Source: Burkholderiales bacterium (GTDB taxonomy: Bacteria; Pseudomonadota; Gammaproteobacteria; Burkholderiales; Burkholderiaceae_C). From it: a stretch of DNA of 64,000 nt. The position numbers were made by a program, and so were the translations under genes. Shown piece by piece: positions 55,953-64,000 of this stretch. The stretch lies in assembly GCA_003963115.1 (NCBI GenBank), contig RXJQ01000002.1, positions 39,322 through 103,321 on the forward strand, written 5' to 3'. Position 1 is the first letter of the stretch. The number at the start of each line of letters is the position of its first letter. The notes beneath the pieces were generated by a model. It searched no databases. It worked only from the letters and a program-made list of their open reading frames with translations, and was not told the DNA's origin.

Positions 55953-56621
55953 TCAATAGCGCTTGGTCAGCGTCAGCACATCGTTCTCGCGCTTCATCTG
56001 AAAGCGCGTCAGAAACGAGTTGCCCAGCAGGATCTGCGGCATGGCCTGCGGCAGCACCGCCGCATCCACGTTGTAGACCTCGACATCCTGGATGCGCACC
56101 GAGGTCAGGCTGATGTGATAGCCCACGACCACGCCATTGGCCGTGCTGCCGTAGAAGCGCTCACCGTTCTCGAACTTGATGCCCATGCGCCGGGCTTCGT
56201 CCGCGCCCATGGCCACACTGGTCGCGCCTGTGTCAACCATGAATTGCGTGGCACGGCCGTTGATGGAGCCTTGCGTCACGAAATGGCCACCGGGCCCGGC
56301 GGTCAGCACGATCTGGGTGCCGCTCGCGCTGCCGCCTCCGCCGCCACCGATGCTGACCGGTGCCTCGCCCAGCCTGACGGTCTGGCGCTTGCCGCCGACC
56401 TCGACCACGGCCTGCTCGCCACTCACGCTGATGACCTTGACGCCTTGAAAGGTGTCACCGGCCGCCAGGGCTTTGGGTGCGCCACCATTGATCACCAGCA
56501 GGGCTTTGCTGCCCATGCCACCGGTCATGGCGACGCTTTGGGCCAAGGCCTCCTGGGGCATGCACCACACCGTGGACAAAATCGCGGCGCTACCCGCGGC
56601 ACCACCAAACAACTTCTTCAT
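55953..56621 (-). CDS. Retropepsin-like periplasmic aspartic protease
   Basis: 222 residues: signal peptide to about 27 (EALAQ), a small beta domain (ALLVINGGAPKALAAGDTF...VSVSG-like), a Gly6 linker at 92-97, then a single retropepsin domain with Asp130-Thr-Gly in FMVDTGATSVAM and ILLGNSFLTRFQ. One DTG motif per chain implies a homodimer (clan AA, TIGR02281-like). ATG 56621 has GGGAGGAG upstream. Substrate unknown. Confidence 0.85.
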   Translation of the reverse strand: MKKLFGGAAGSAAILSTVWCMPQEALAQSVAMTGGMGSKALLVINGGAPKALAAGDTFQGVKVISVSGEQAVVEVGGKRQTVRLGEAPVSIGGGGGGSASGTQIVLTAGPGGHFVTQGSINGRATQFMVDTGATSVAMGADEARRMGIKFENGERFYGSTANGVVVGYHISLTSVRIQDVEVYNVDAAVLPQAMPQILLGNSFLTRFQMKRENDVLTLTKRY

Positions 56622-56680
56622 CAGCGACTCCTCCCTTTTTGTTTCGACCGTCTTCGGGCTCACTGAACCCCTGAGGCCGG

Positions 56681-57172
56681 TCAGTCGCGGAAATTGTTGA
56701 ACGACAGCGGCGCCTCGGTCAGGTCCTTGCGCATCAGCGCCATGGCTGCCTGCAGGTCATCGCGCTTGGCCCCTTGCACGCGCACCGTGTCGCCCTGGAT
56801 GCTGGCCGTGACCTTCAGCTTGCTGTCCTTGATGAGCTTGGTGATCTTCTTCGACAGCTCGGCCTCGATGCCGGCCTTGAGCTTGATCACTTGCTTGACC
56901 TTGTCACCACCGATCTTCTCGACCTTGCCGATGTCCAGGAAGCGGATGTCGACCTGACGCTTGGTGAGCTTGTTGTTGAGGATGTCGCGCACCTGGTCGA
57001 GCTGGAAATCGCTGTCGCCGGTCACGGTGATTTCCTTGTCCTTTTCCTTGAACTCGATGGCGGCACTGGTGCCTTTGAAATCGAAGCGCGTGCCGATTTC
57101 CTTGTCGGTGTTGTCTACCGCATTGCGAACTTCGACCAGATTCGGGTCAAGAACGGTGTCAAAACTGGGCAT
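56681..57172 (-). CDS. yajQ: YajQ-family nucleotide-binding protein
   Basis: A 163-residue protein: [34 protein letters not shown] and [19 protein letters not shown] are conserved YajQ blocks. Family members bind cyclic di-GMP or other nucleotides in some species. ATG 57172 has AAGGAG 7 nt upstream. Its start is 31 bp from the murB start on the other strand. Confidence 0.95.
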   Translation of the reverse strand: MPSFDTVLDPNLVEVRNAVDNTDKEIGTRFDFKGTSAAIEFKEKDKEITVTGDSDFQLDQVRDILNNKLTKRQVDIRFLDIGKVEKIGGDKVKQVIKLKAGIEAELSKKITKLIKDSKLKVTASIQGDTVRVQGAKRDDLQAAMALMRKDLTEAPLSFNNFRD

Positions 57173-57203
57173 GAATTTCTCCTTTGTCTGCGAAAATTCT
57201 GCC

Positions 57204-58256
57204 ATGCAGACTTCGACAGCGGCTCATCCCCCTTCCTCGCTCATCATCGAACGGGGCGCGAGCCTGCGCGCTTTCAACACCTTTGGCCTGCCCTCTTGCG
57301 CCAAAGTGCTGGTGCGCATCCACTCCGAAGCCGACGCCAAAAAGGTGGTCAACGACCCCGAACTGGGCCGTGCGCCGAAGTTCATCCTGGGCGGCGGCAG
57401 CAACCTGGTGCTCACACAGGACGTGGACCTGTGCGTGCTCAAGATCGAGATCAAGGGCCGGCGCCTCCTTGAAGAGCGCGATGACGCATGGATCGTCGAG
57501 GTCGGTGCGGGTGAGTCCTGGCACGAAACGGTGCAGTGGTGCCTGGACCAGGGCCTGCCAGGCCTGGAGAACATGGCGCTGATCCCAGGGACCGTGGGCG
57601 CCGCGCCGGTGCAGAACATCGGGGCTTATGGCGTCGAGCTGAAAGACCGTTTCGAGTCGCTGGATGTGGTGGACATGATCACAGGCCGCACGGTCACGCT
57701 CGATGCGGCCACCTGCCGCTTCGGCTACCGCGACAGCGTCTTCAAGCACCACCTGAGCGGCAAGAGTGTGATCACCAAGGTGCGCCTCAGGCTGCCCCGT
57801 CCCTGGCAACCGGTGCTGGGCTACCTCGAGCTGGAGCGCAAGATGGCCGACACCGGCATCACCCAGCCGGACGCCCGCCAGATCTTCGACTGGGTGTGCG
57901 AGGTGCGCCGCGCCAAGCTGCCCGACCCCGCCGTGATCGGCAATGCCGGCAGCTTCTTCAAGAACCCCGTGGTCACGGCCGAGCAATGTCGCGACATCAT
58001 CGGCCGCGACCCCGCCATCGTCCACTACCCCATGGAAGACGGCAGCTTCAAGCTGGCCGCGGGCTGGCTGATCGACGCCTGCGGCTGGAAGGGCAAGTCC
58101 ATCGGCCGGGCTGGTGTGTACGAGCGCCAGGCTTTGGTGCTGGTCAATCGCGGAGGCGCCAGTGGTGCCGAAGTGGTGACGCTGGCGCGTGCCATCCAGG
58201 AAAGCGTCTACGGGCGATTCGGCATCAGGCTGGAGCCAGAGCCCGTGGTGGTCTGA
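57204..58256 (+). CDS. murB: UDP-N-acetylenolpyruvoylglucosamine reductase
   Basis: A 350-residue FAD enzyme of peptidoglycan precursor synthesis. LGGGSNLVL and [19 protein letters not shown] bind [22 protein letters not shown] (catalytic Ser) and the C-terminal GFxxE-equivalent region match type I MurB. The upstream open frame is antisense to yajQ, so ATG 57204 is the start; no clear ribosome site is seen. Confidence 0.95.
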   Translation: MQTSTAAHPPSSLIIERGASLRAFNTFGLPSCAKVLVRIHSEADAKKVVNDPELGRAPKFILGGGSNLVLTQDVDLCVLKIEIKGRRLLEERDDAWIVEVGAGESWHETVQWCLDQGLPGLENMALIPGTVGAAPVQNIGAYGVELKDRFESLDVVDMITGRTVTLDAATCRFGYRDSVFKHHLSGKSVITKVRLRLPRPWQPVLGYLELERKMADTGITQPDARQIFDWVCEVRRAKLPDPAVIGNAGSFFKNPVVTAEQCRDIIGRDPAIVHYPMEDGSFKLAAGWLIDACGWKGKSIGRAGVYERQALVLVNRGGASGAEVVTLARAIQESVYGRFGIRLEPEPVVV

Positions 58257-58258
58257 GC

Positions 58259-59530
58259 TCAATTCATCGGCAGGACGATCTCGGCGCGCAGGCCACCCTC
58301 GGCGCGATTCAAGAGTCTGAGCTGCCCGCCATGGCGCAGCACCAGCTCGCGGGCAATGTAGAGCCCCAGGCCCACGCCGCCGGTATCGCGGCTGCGTGAG
58401 GTTTCCAGCCGCACGAAGGGCTTGAACACCTGTTCTAGCTGATCCTCAGGGATGCCAGGGCCCTCATCGTCAATGGTGATGCGAACCTGACAAGGCCCCA
58501 CCATGGAGGGGCCAGACACACGGATGGCCGCCGAATGGCCATAGCGCAGGGCATTGCTGACGAGGTTGTCGAGCACGCGCTTGAAGGCCACGGGCTGCAC
58601 ATGACATGTCACCGCCTCGCCATCGGCCGTCACGGGGTGACCAGCCTCCTGCATGTCGTCGGCCATGGCCTGCACCATGGCCATCAGGTCCGCGCTCTGG
58701 CGCACCTCCTGGCGTCGCTCCTCGTTCATGACATCCAGCACCGACGCGATCATGGCGTCAATGTCTCGCACATCGTTCACGCAGCGCTCGGCTATTGGAT
58801 CAGAGCGCAAACTTTCGAGCCGCATGCGCAGGCGGGTCAGGGGCGTGCGCAGGTCATGCGAGACGGCCGCCATCATCAGGCTGCGTTGCTCGAACTGAGC
58901 ATGCAGGCCTTGGGCCATGTCATTGAAAACCCGCGCCAACAGGCGCACCTCGCGCGGCCCTTGTTGTTCATCGAGCACAGGCAGCTCACCGCCTTGTCGC
59001 AAAGCGCGCCCCAGCTCCTGCGACGCCTGGCTCAAGCGGCGCATGGGCGCAGTCAGCCAGCGGGAGCCCAGCCAGGCCGCCAACCCCATGACCAGCACGC
59101 GCGCCGCATAGTCCAGCCACAAGGAGGGCGGCTCATGTGGCGGCTCGCGAAACGCGCCATCTGGTGGCATGGGGGACGATGTCCCCGGACCTGGCTCGTC
59201 GGGTTGGTTGAAGAAGTGCGCTTCGCCCTCCGAGCCCCTGCCCTCCATGGACGCTGTGGCTGCCGCAGCCGGCTTTTGCGGCGCATCATGAGGCGCCCGA
59301 AGAGACGGGCCCACGCGCGGCATGTCATGCAAACCCCCTACGGGCGGCAGCCTGGGCAGCAGCCATCCAGACGCCGGCATACCACCGCCCTCGCGGCGCC
59401 CGGGATCGCCCGCCCGCGAGTGCGCCAGCCAGAAACCCAGCACGTGACTGAGCACCAGGGTCACCCACAGGAGCAGGAACAGACGCTTGCCCAGCGTGTC
59501 GAACCACCAGCCAGGCTTGGCCGCGCTCAT
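58259..59530 (-). CDS. EnvZ-like membrane sensor histidine kinase
   Basis: 423 residues. Membrane helix about 16-36, a periplasmic segment 37-140 that is Pro/Gly-rich and low-complexity, a second helix about 141-158, HAMP, HisKA with His225 in AAVSHDLRTPLTRLRMRLE and HATPase with DNLVSNALRYG and GVGLGLYIAREL. The sensor loop has no recognised fold. Overlaps the regulator by 4 bp. Confidence 0.92.
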   Translation of the reverse strand: MSAAKPGWWFDTLGKRLFLLLWVTLVLSHVLGFWLAHSRAGDPGRREGGGMPASGWLLPRLPPVGGLHDMPRVGPSLRAPHDAPQKPAAAATASMEGRGSEGEAHFFNQPDEPGPGTSSPMPPDGAFREPPHEPPSLWLDYAARVLVMGLAAWLGSRWLTAPMRRLSQASQELGRALRQGGELPVLDEQQGPREVRLLARVFNDMAQGLHAQFEQRSLMMAAVSHDLRTPLTRLRMRLESLRSDPIAERCVNDVRDIDAMIASVLDVMNEERRQEVRQSADLMAMVQAMADDMQEAGHPVTADGEAVTCHVQPVAFKRVLDNLVSNALRYGHSAAIRVSGPSMVGPCQVRITIDDEGPGIPEDQLEQVFKPFVRLETSRSRDTGGVGLGLYIARELVLRHGGQLRLLNRAEGGLRAEIVLPMN

Positions 59531-60261
59531 GCCCGAACCTGCGTGGCAAACAGATAGCCCTCGCCCCGCATGGTGCGGATCAGACCTCCACCGGCCTGGC
59601 CGGCATCGCGCAGCTTGTGCCGCAGGCGAGAAACGGTCAGGTCCACACTGCGGTCGCTCAGCACGGCACCAGGTGGCTGGGTCATGTCCAGCAGGCGATC
59701 ACGGGAGAGCACCTGGCCGGCATGGTCCACCAGCACGGACAACAGCCGGAACTCGGCGCTCGACAGGTCCACCATGACGTCCTCCGGGGAGGTCAGACGC
59801 CGCTTGACGCGGTCGAAGGTCCAGCCTTGAAAGCGCGCCACAGGCGCCAGGCCCTTGTCTTCCTTGACGGCCACGCCACCTCGCGACCGCCGCAGCACAG
59901 CATGGATGCGTGCCACCAACTCGCGAGGCTCGAAGGGCTTGCCCAGGTAGTCGTCGGCGCCCAACTCCAGCCCGATCACGCGGCTGACGGGGTCGCCCTG
60001 CGCCGTCAACATGATGATGGCCATGCTCGAATCCGCCCGCAATTGGCGGCATATGTCCAAACCATTGCCGTCGGGCAGCATGAGGTCCAGCAGCATCACG
60101 TCGTATGAGCGCGAGCGCAGCGCCTCGCGCATGGCCTGCGCCTGTCCCACCGCCGTCACGGCCATGCCATAGCCATTGAGGTAGCCCTCCAGCAAGGCAC
60201 GGATCTCGACGTCGTCTTCCACCAGCAAACAATTGATCACGGCAAACCCTGTGGGCGTCAC
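59527..60261 (-). CDS. OmpR-family response regulator
   Basis: 244 residues: receiver with phosphoacceptor Asp59 in VMLLDLMLPDGNG and GADDYLGKPFEPREL, then a winged-helix DNA-binding domain ending RTMRGEGYLFA. Start may be GTG 60261 or GTG 60240. Divergent from the CsgG-like lipoprotein gene 183 bp away, a possible target. Confidence 0.92.
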   Translation of the reverse strand: MTPTGFAVINCLLVEDDVEIRALLEGYLNGYGMAVTAVGQAQAMREALRSRSYDVMLLDLMLPDGNGLDICRQLRADSSMAIIMLTAQGDPVSRVIGLELGADDYLGKPFEPRELVARIHAVLRRSRGGVAVKEDKGLAPVARFQGWTFDRVKRRLTSPEDVMVDLSSAEFRLLSVLVDHAGQVLSRDRLLDMTQPPGAVLSDRSVDLTVSRLRHKLRDAGQAGGGLIRTMRGEGYLFATQVRA

Positions 60262-60444
60262 GCCCTCGAAAAGCGGTTCAAAAAGGTCAGGATAGCCAAG
60301 GGCACGGGCGCCGTGTCGTGGCGCAAAGGTCTTTCACAAGACTTCACCCCCCAGCAACAAACGCAACAAACCACCCTTGCTAGGGAGAGGCGGATTCACG
60401 GGAGGCTCCTATACTTCCGAGCATCAGTTCACGGAGGTTTGCAA

Positions 60445-61329
60445 ATGCGTTCAGTTTCCCTCGCAGGTTTGGCATCGCCCTGGTCCTTTTCCCTGCTGGG
60501 CGTGGCCCTGGCTGCATCGATGCTGGTGGGCTGCTCTACCGCGCCCACCATGGGCGACAACAAGGGCACGGTGAGCGGCGCGGCCGGCGGTGGTAGTACC
60601 GAAGGTGAAAACTCCCAGCTGGAGCACTGCCCCGAGACTCTGGGCACCCTGGCCATCGAGGAAGACACCAACGCCCCCTGGTACTACCAGTTGCGTGACC
60701 ACCAGCTCGGCTCAACCGTGCCGGTACTGCGCCTGATGATCCAGCAGAGCAACTGCTTCGTCATCGTCGAACGGGGCAAGAGCATGAACAACATGATGCG
60801 CGAGCGCGAACTGGCCCGCAGCGACGAAAGCCGCGCCGGCAGCAACTTCCAGAAGGGCCAAATGGTTGCCGCCGACTACACCATGAGCCCGGCCATTCAG
60901 TTCTCGGGCAAGACCGGGGGCGGCAGCGCCTTCGGTGGTGGCGCCCTGGGCGTGTTCGGCGCGCTGGCCGGCAGCGTGGGGCGCAACGAGGCCTCCACCA
61001 CTCTGCTGCTGATCGATAACCGTTCCGGCGTGCAGATTGCTGCGGCCGAAGGCACTGCCAAGAACTTCGACTTCGGCATGCTCGGCGCCGCGTTTGGCGG
61101 CGGTGGCTTTGGCGGTGGCGGCGGCTACGCCAAGACACCGCAGGGCAAGGTGGTCGTGGCGGCGTTTGCCGACTCCTTCAACCAGATGGTCAAGGCCCTG
61201 CGCAATTACAAGGCCCAGACCGTCAAGGGTGGGCTGGGTACGGGTGGTCGTCTGGGTGTTCAGGGTGGCGACACGGCCGCATCGAAGGAGCTCGATGCCA
61301 AGCCCAGCAAGCCCGCCAAGAAGAAGTAA
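60445..61329 (+). CDS. CsgG-like lipoprotein
   Basis: 294 residues: signal peptide with lipobox LVGC (Cys30). PVLRLMIQQSNCFVIVERG is the strand-helix pattern of CsgG/HfaB-type lipoproteins, and a Gly-rich stretch (GGGGFGGGGGYAKTP) lies before FADSFNQMVKALRNY. A basic Lys-rich tail ends the protein. No curli subunits (CsgA/B/E/F) are nearby. ATG 60445 has GGAGG 7 nt upstream, and TATACT at 60410 could be a -10. Secretion-pore function is inferred and may be lost. Confidence 0.75.
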   Translation: MRSVSLAGLASPWSFSLLGVALAASMLVGCSTAPTMGDNKGTVSGAAGGGSTEGENSQLEHCPETLGTLAIEEDTNAPWYYQLRDHQLGSTVPVLRLMIQQSNCFVIVERGKSMNNMMRERELARSDESRAGSNFQKGQMVAADYTMSPAIQFSGKTGGGSAFGGGALGVFGALAGSVGRNEASTTLLLIDNRSGVQIAAAEGTAKNFDFGMLGAAFGGGGFGGGGGYAKTPQGKVVVAAFADSFNQMVKALRNYKAQTVKGGLGTGGRLGVQGGDTAASKELDAKPSKPAKKK

Positions 61330-61344
61330 GCGTTGAGGGCCCAC

Positions 61345-61836
61345 ATGATGATGCCCATGCGCCATCTAGCTCAAGTGGCTGCGGCCGCGCTGGTTCTGGG
61401 CCTTGCCTGCACCAGCGCCTGGGCGGCCGAATTCAACCTGTTCCTGAGCTGCAGCGGCAAGCTCAGCGCAGGCGGCAAGTCCAAGGCGGCCACGCTGGAC
61501 TTGGCGATGCGCGACAACAATGAAACAGCGTTGATCCAGCGCTCGAATGTGATGCCGGTCGGCGAGCGCCTGCATTACAAGGCCTCGCCCATGGCGTACT
61601 CGATGGTTTACAAGCTGCCCCAGCCGGGCACGCACATCTACCGTGACTGGATGGGCAGCAGCTGGGTGATCTGGCAGCCCAATCTCAAGCGCCTGGCCAC
61701 GATCCGCCTGTCGGTGGACCGGCAGACGGCCGAGCTCGAAGGCGAGTTGCTGGACTTCAATGACGATTCGCTGGGCACCGTGGCCATGAGCTGCAAGCCC
61801 ACGACCATGGACGACATGCCTGAACCGAAGTTCTGA
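61345..61836 (+). CDS. Secreted protein of unknown function
   Basis: 163 residues with a signal peptide cleaved near AWA-AEF (residue 28). The mature part is about 135 residues, beta-rich, with two Cys. No family recognised. It lies 15 bp after the CsgG-like gene and is probably co-transcribed, suggesting a shared envelope role. Several ATGs occur near the start; 61345 is the first. Confidence 0.7.
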   Translation: MMMPMRHLAQVAAAALVLGLACTSAWAAEFNLFLSCSGKLSAGGKSKAATLDLAMRDNNETALIQRSNVMPVGERLHYKASPMAYSMVYKLPQPGTHIYRDWMGSSWVIWQPNLKRLATIRLSVDRQTAELEGELLDFNDDSLGTVAMSCKPTTMDDMPEPKF

Positions 61837-61852
61837 AATCGATCAGCCGCGA

Positions 61853-62170
61853 TCAACCAAAGTGGCAGATGTAGTGGTAGGGCTCGCCCTCGACCTTGAT
61901 CTCGAAGGACGAATCGCCAGGCACGTTGTAGCTTTCGCCCGGGCCGTAGCTCTTCCATTCGGTTTCGCCCTTGAGCTTGATGCTGCAGCGGCCGGCCACG
62001 GTTTCCATGATCTCGGGGGCACCGGTGTTGAAGGTCAAGGCAGCGGGCAGGATCACGCCAACGGACTTGCGAACGCCGTCAGCCAGGGTCACGGTGTGCG
62101 AGACGCACTTGCCGTCAAAGTAAACATTGGCTTGCGTGGCAACGGTGCCGGCCAGGGTGGTGGTGGTCAT
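61853..62170 (-). CDS. ppnP: Pyrimidine/purine nucleoside phosphorylase PpnP
   Basis: A 105-residue single-cupin protein (DUF1255): ANVYFDGKCVSHTV, GVILPAALTFNTGAPEIMETVAG and YNVPGDSSFEIKV. E. coli PpnP cleaves several nucleosides with phosphate. ATG 62170 has GGAG about 9 nt upstream. Lies 59 bp after argG on the same strand. Confidence 0.92.
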   Translation of the reverse strand: MTTTTLAGTVATQANVYFDGKCVSHTVTLADGVRKSVGVILPAALTFNTGAPEIMETVAGRCSIKLKGETEWKSYGPGESYNVPGDSSFEIKVEGEPYHYICHFG

Positions 62171-62229
62171 CTCATGTCTCCAAAATGGACGAGGCCGATG
62201 CCCGAGCACCGGCCCTTCAGTCAAACAGC

Positions 62230-63582
<1,353 letters not shown>

Positions 63583-63637
63583 GGTCTGTTCGCTTGAATG
63601 GGACGAAACCCGGGATTTTACGCGCTGAGGCCCTGGG

Positions 63638-63908
63638 GCAATGCTGAATCAGTCCGCGCCGTGCGCGGCGGGATCTTTGCGGGATGAGCCGCCAGGCGCA
63701 AAACGGGGTTCGGGCTGGTGGCCCGCACCCCGTTTTGGAACGCAGCGGATCGCCCGCAAAGGCCCCCCCCCGGAGGGGTTCGTCCCAAATCGGGCGATTG
63801 GCTCACCAAATCGCTTGCATGTGCCACCAGCACATGCCGCACGATGTTGGCAAGCCACTCATCCCGATTTGGGGCGAACGCGCATGGCGGAGACTGATTC
63901 AGCATTGC
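63638..63908. repeat. 271-bp element with imperfect terminal inverted repeats (MITE-like)
   Basis: The outer 17 bp GCAATGCTGAATCAGTC at 63638-63654 recur inverted and perfect at 63892-63908. Similarity continues inward at equal spacing (GCGCG at +26, CGGGATGAG at +43), giving about 51-bp imperfect ends. Inside lies a perfect stem with 11-bp arms (63699-63709 and 63727-63737). Open frames starting MLNQS on both strands only reflect this symmetry. No flanking target duplication is seen. It abuts an IS630-type transposase end. Confidence 0.7.
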
Positions 63909-63909
63909 A

Positions 63910-64000
63910 CTAGTGTCCCGTCCCGCTGATACGTGAGCAAAGTCGGTGTAGCTTCTCCAGGATCGAATCAGCGGTAGCAGTCCATTTGAACGGTTGGCAG
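63910..64000 (-). mobile_element. IS630-family transposase, C-terminal fragment at window edge
   Basis: The minus frame reads CQPFKWTATADSILEKLHRL and ends RISGTGH, then TAG (63910-63912). The PFKWTATADSIL block is the conserved C-terminus of IS630-family transposases. The body of the element continues beyond base 64000. The TA inside the stop codon may be the target-site dinucleotide, which would place the IS end near 63912. Confidence 0.75.

Noticed and set aside
63618..63913. Two small frames starting MLNQS on opposite strands
   Set aside because: Both start in the terminal inverted repeats and mirror each other, so they reflect DNA symmetry rather than coding.

Overview
The window looks like chromosomal DNA of a high-GC betaproteobacterium, most likely order Burkholderiales (Comamonadaceae or the Aquabacterium/Leptothrix/Rubrivivax neighbourhood). 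This rests on gene content and order: pilMNOPQ divergent from mrcA, lptM-lysA, ribF-ileS-lspA, two Burkholderiales-type trimeric porins, and yqjD/E/K-type membrane proteins. The genus is an inference. Genes are dense, mostly complete and largely housekeeping, and I see no prophage, CRISPR array, rRNA or plasmid functions. The only mobile DNA is at the right edge.

Layout. 1-2.75 kb: a chemotaxis operon on the minus strand (short CheZ-like protein, CheY, CheA running off the left edge) behind a sigma-28-like promoter. 2.9-4.7 kb: a receiver/kinase hybrid with its LuxR-type regulator. 4.8-12.6 kb: UvrD helicase, a DUF898 membrane protein with an M48 protease, a beta-CASP metallo-hydrolase, a yqjD/E/K-like set and a universal stress protein. 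12.8-17.3 kb: valS, galU and aroK. 17.3-26.7 kb: two tandem Ig-like lipoproteins inserted between aroK and pilQPONM. 26.9-35.1 kb: mrcA, cyaY, lptM-lysA, two porins and ruvB. 35.1-36.6 kb: tusA, cysM and tRNA-Leu(CAA).

36.6-39.7 kb holds a tightly coupled three-gene envelope operon: lipoprotein, BepA-like M48 protein with a broken zinc motif, lipoprotein. I do not recognise it as a known system. An EF-hand protein follows. 40.5-45.0 kb is a four-gene pyrimidine operon that joins cytosine deaminase and uracil phosphoribosyltransferase to bacterial homologues of the yeast URC1 and URC4 uracil-degradation proteins. 45.2-54.2 kb: rhomboid protease, DMT exporter, DUF2189 protein, lspA-ileS-ribF, and a hydrolase/TetR pair with a near-palindromic operator candidate. 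54.2-63.6 kb: pseudouridine synthase, MBL hydrolase, retropepsin-like protease, yajQ/murB, an EnvZ/OmpR-like pair divergent from a CsgG-like lipoprotein, ppnP and argG. 63.6-64.0 kb: a 271-bp element with long imperfect terminal inverted repeats next to the C-terminus of an IS630-family transposase.

Best candidates for something undescribed are the 36.6-39.7 kb pseudo-protease operon, the Ig-like lipoprotein pair in the pilus locus, the URC-type pyrimidine operon and the inverted-repeat element at the right end. No similarity search was possible. Family names come from motifs and domain order read in the translations.
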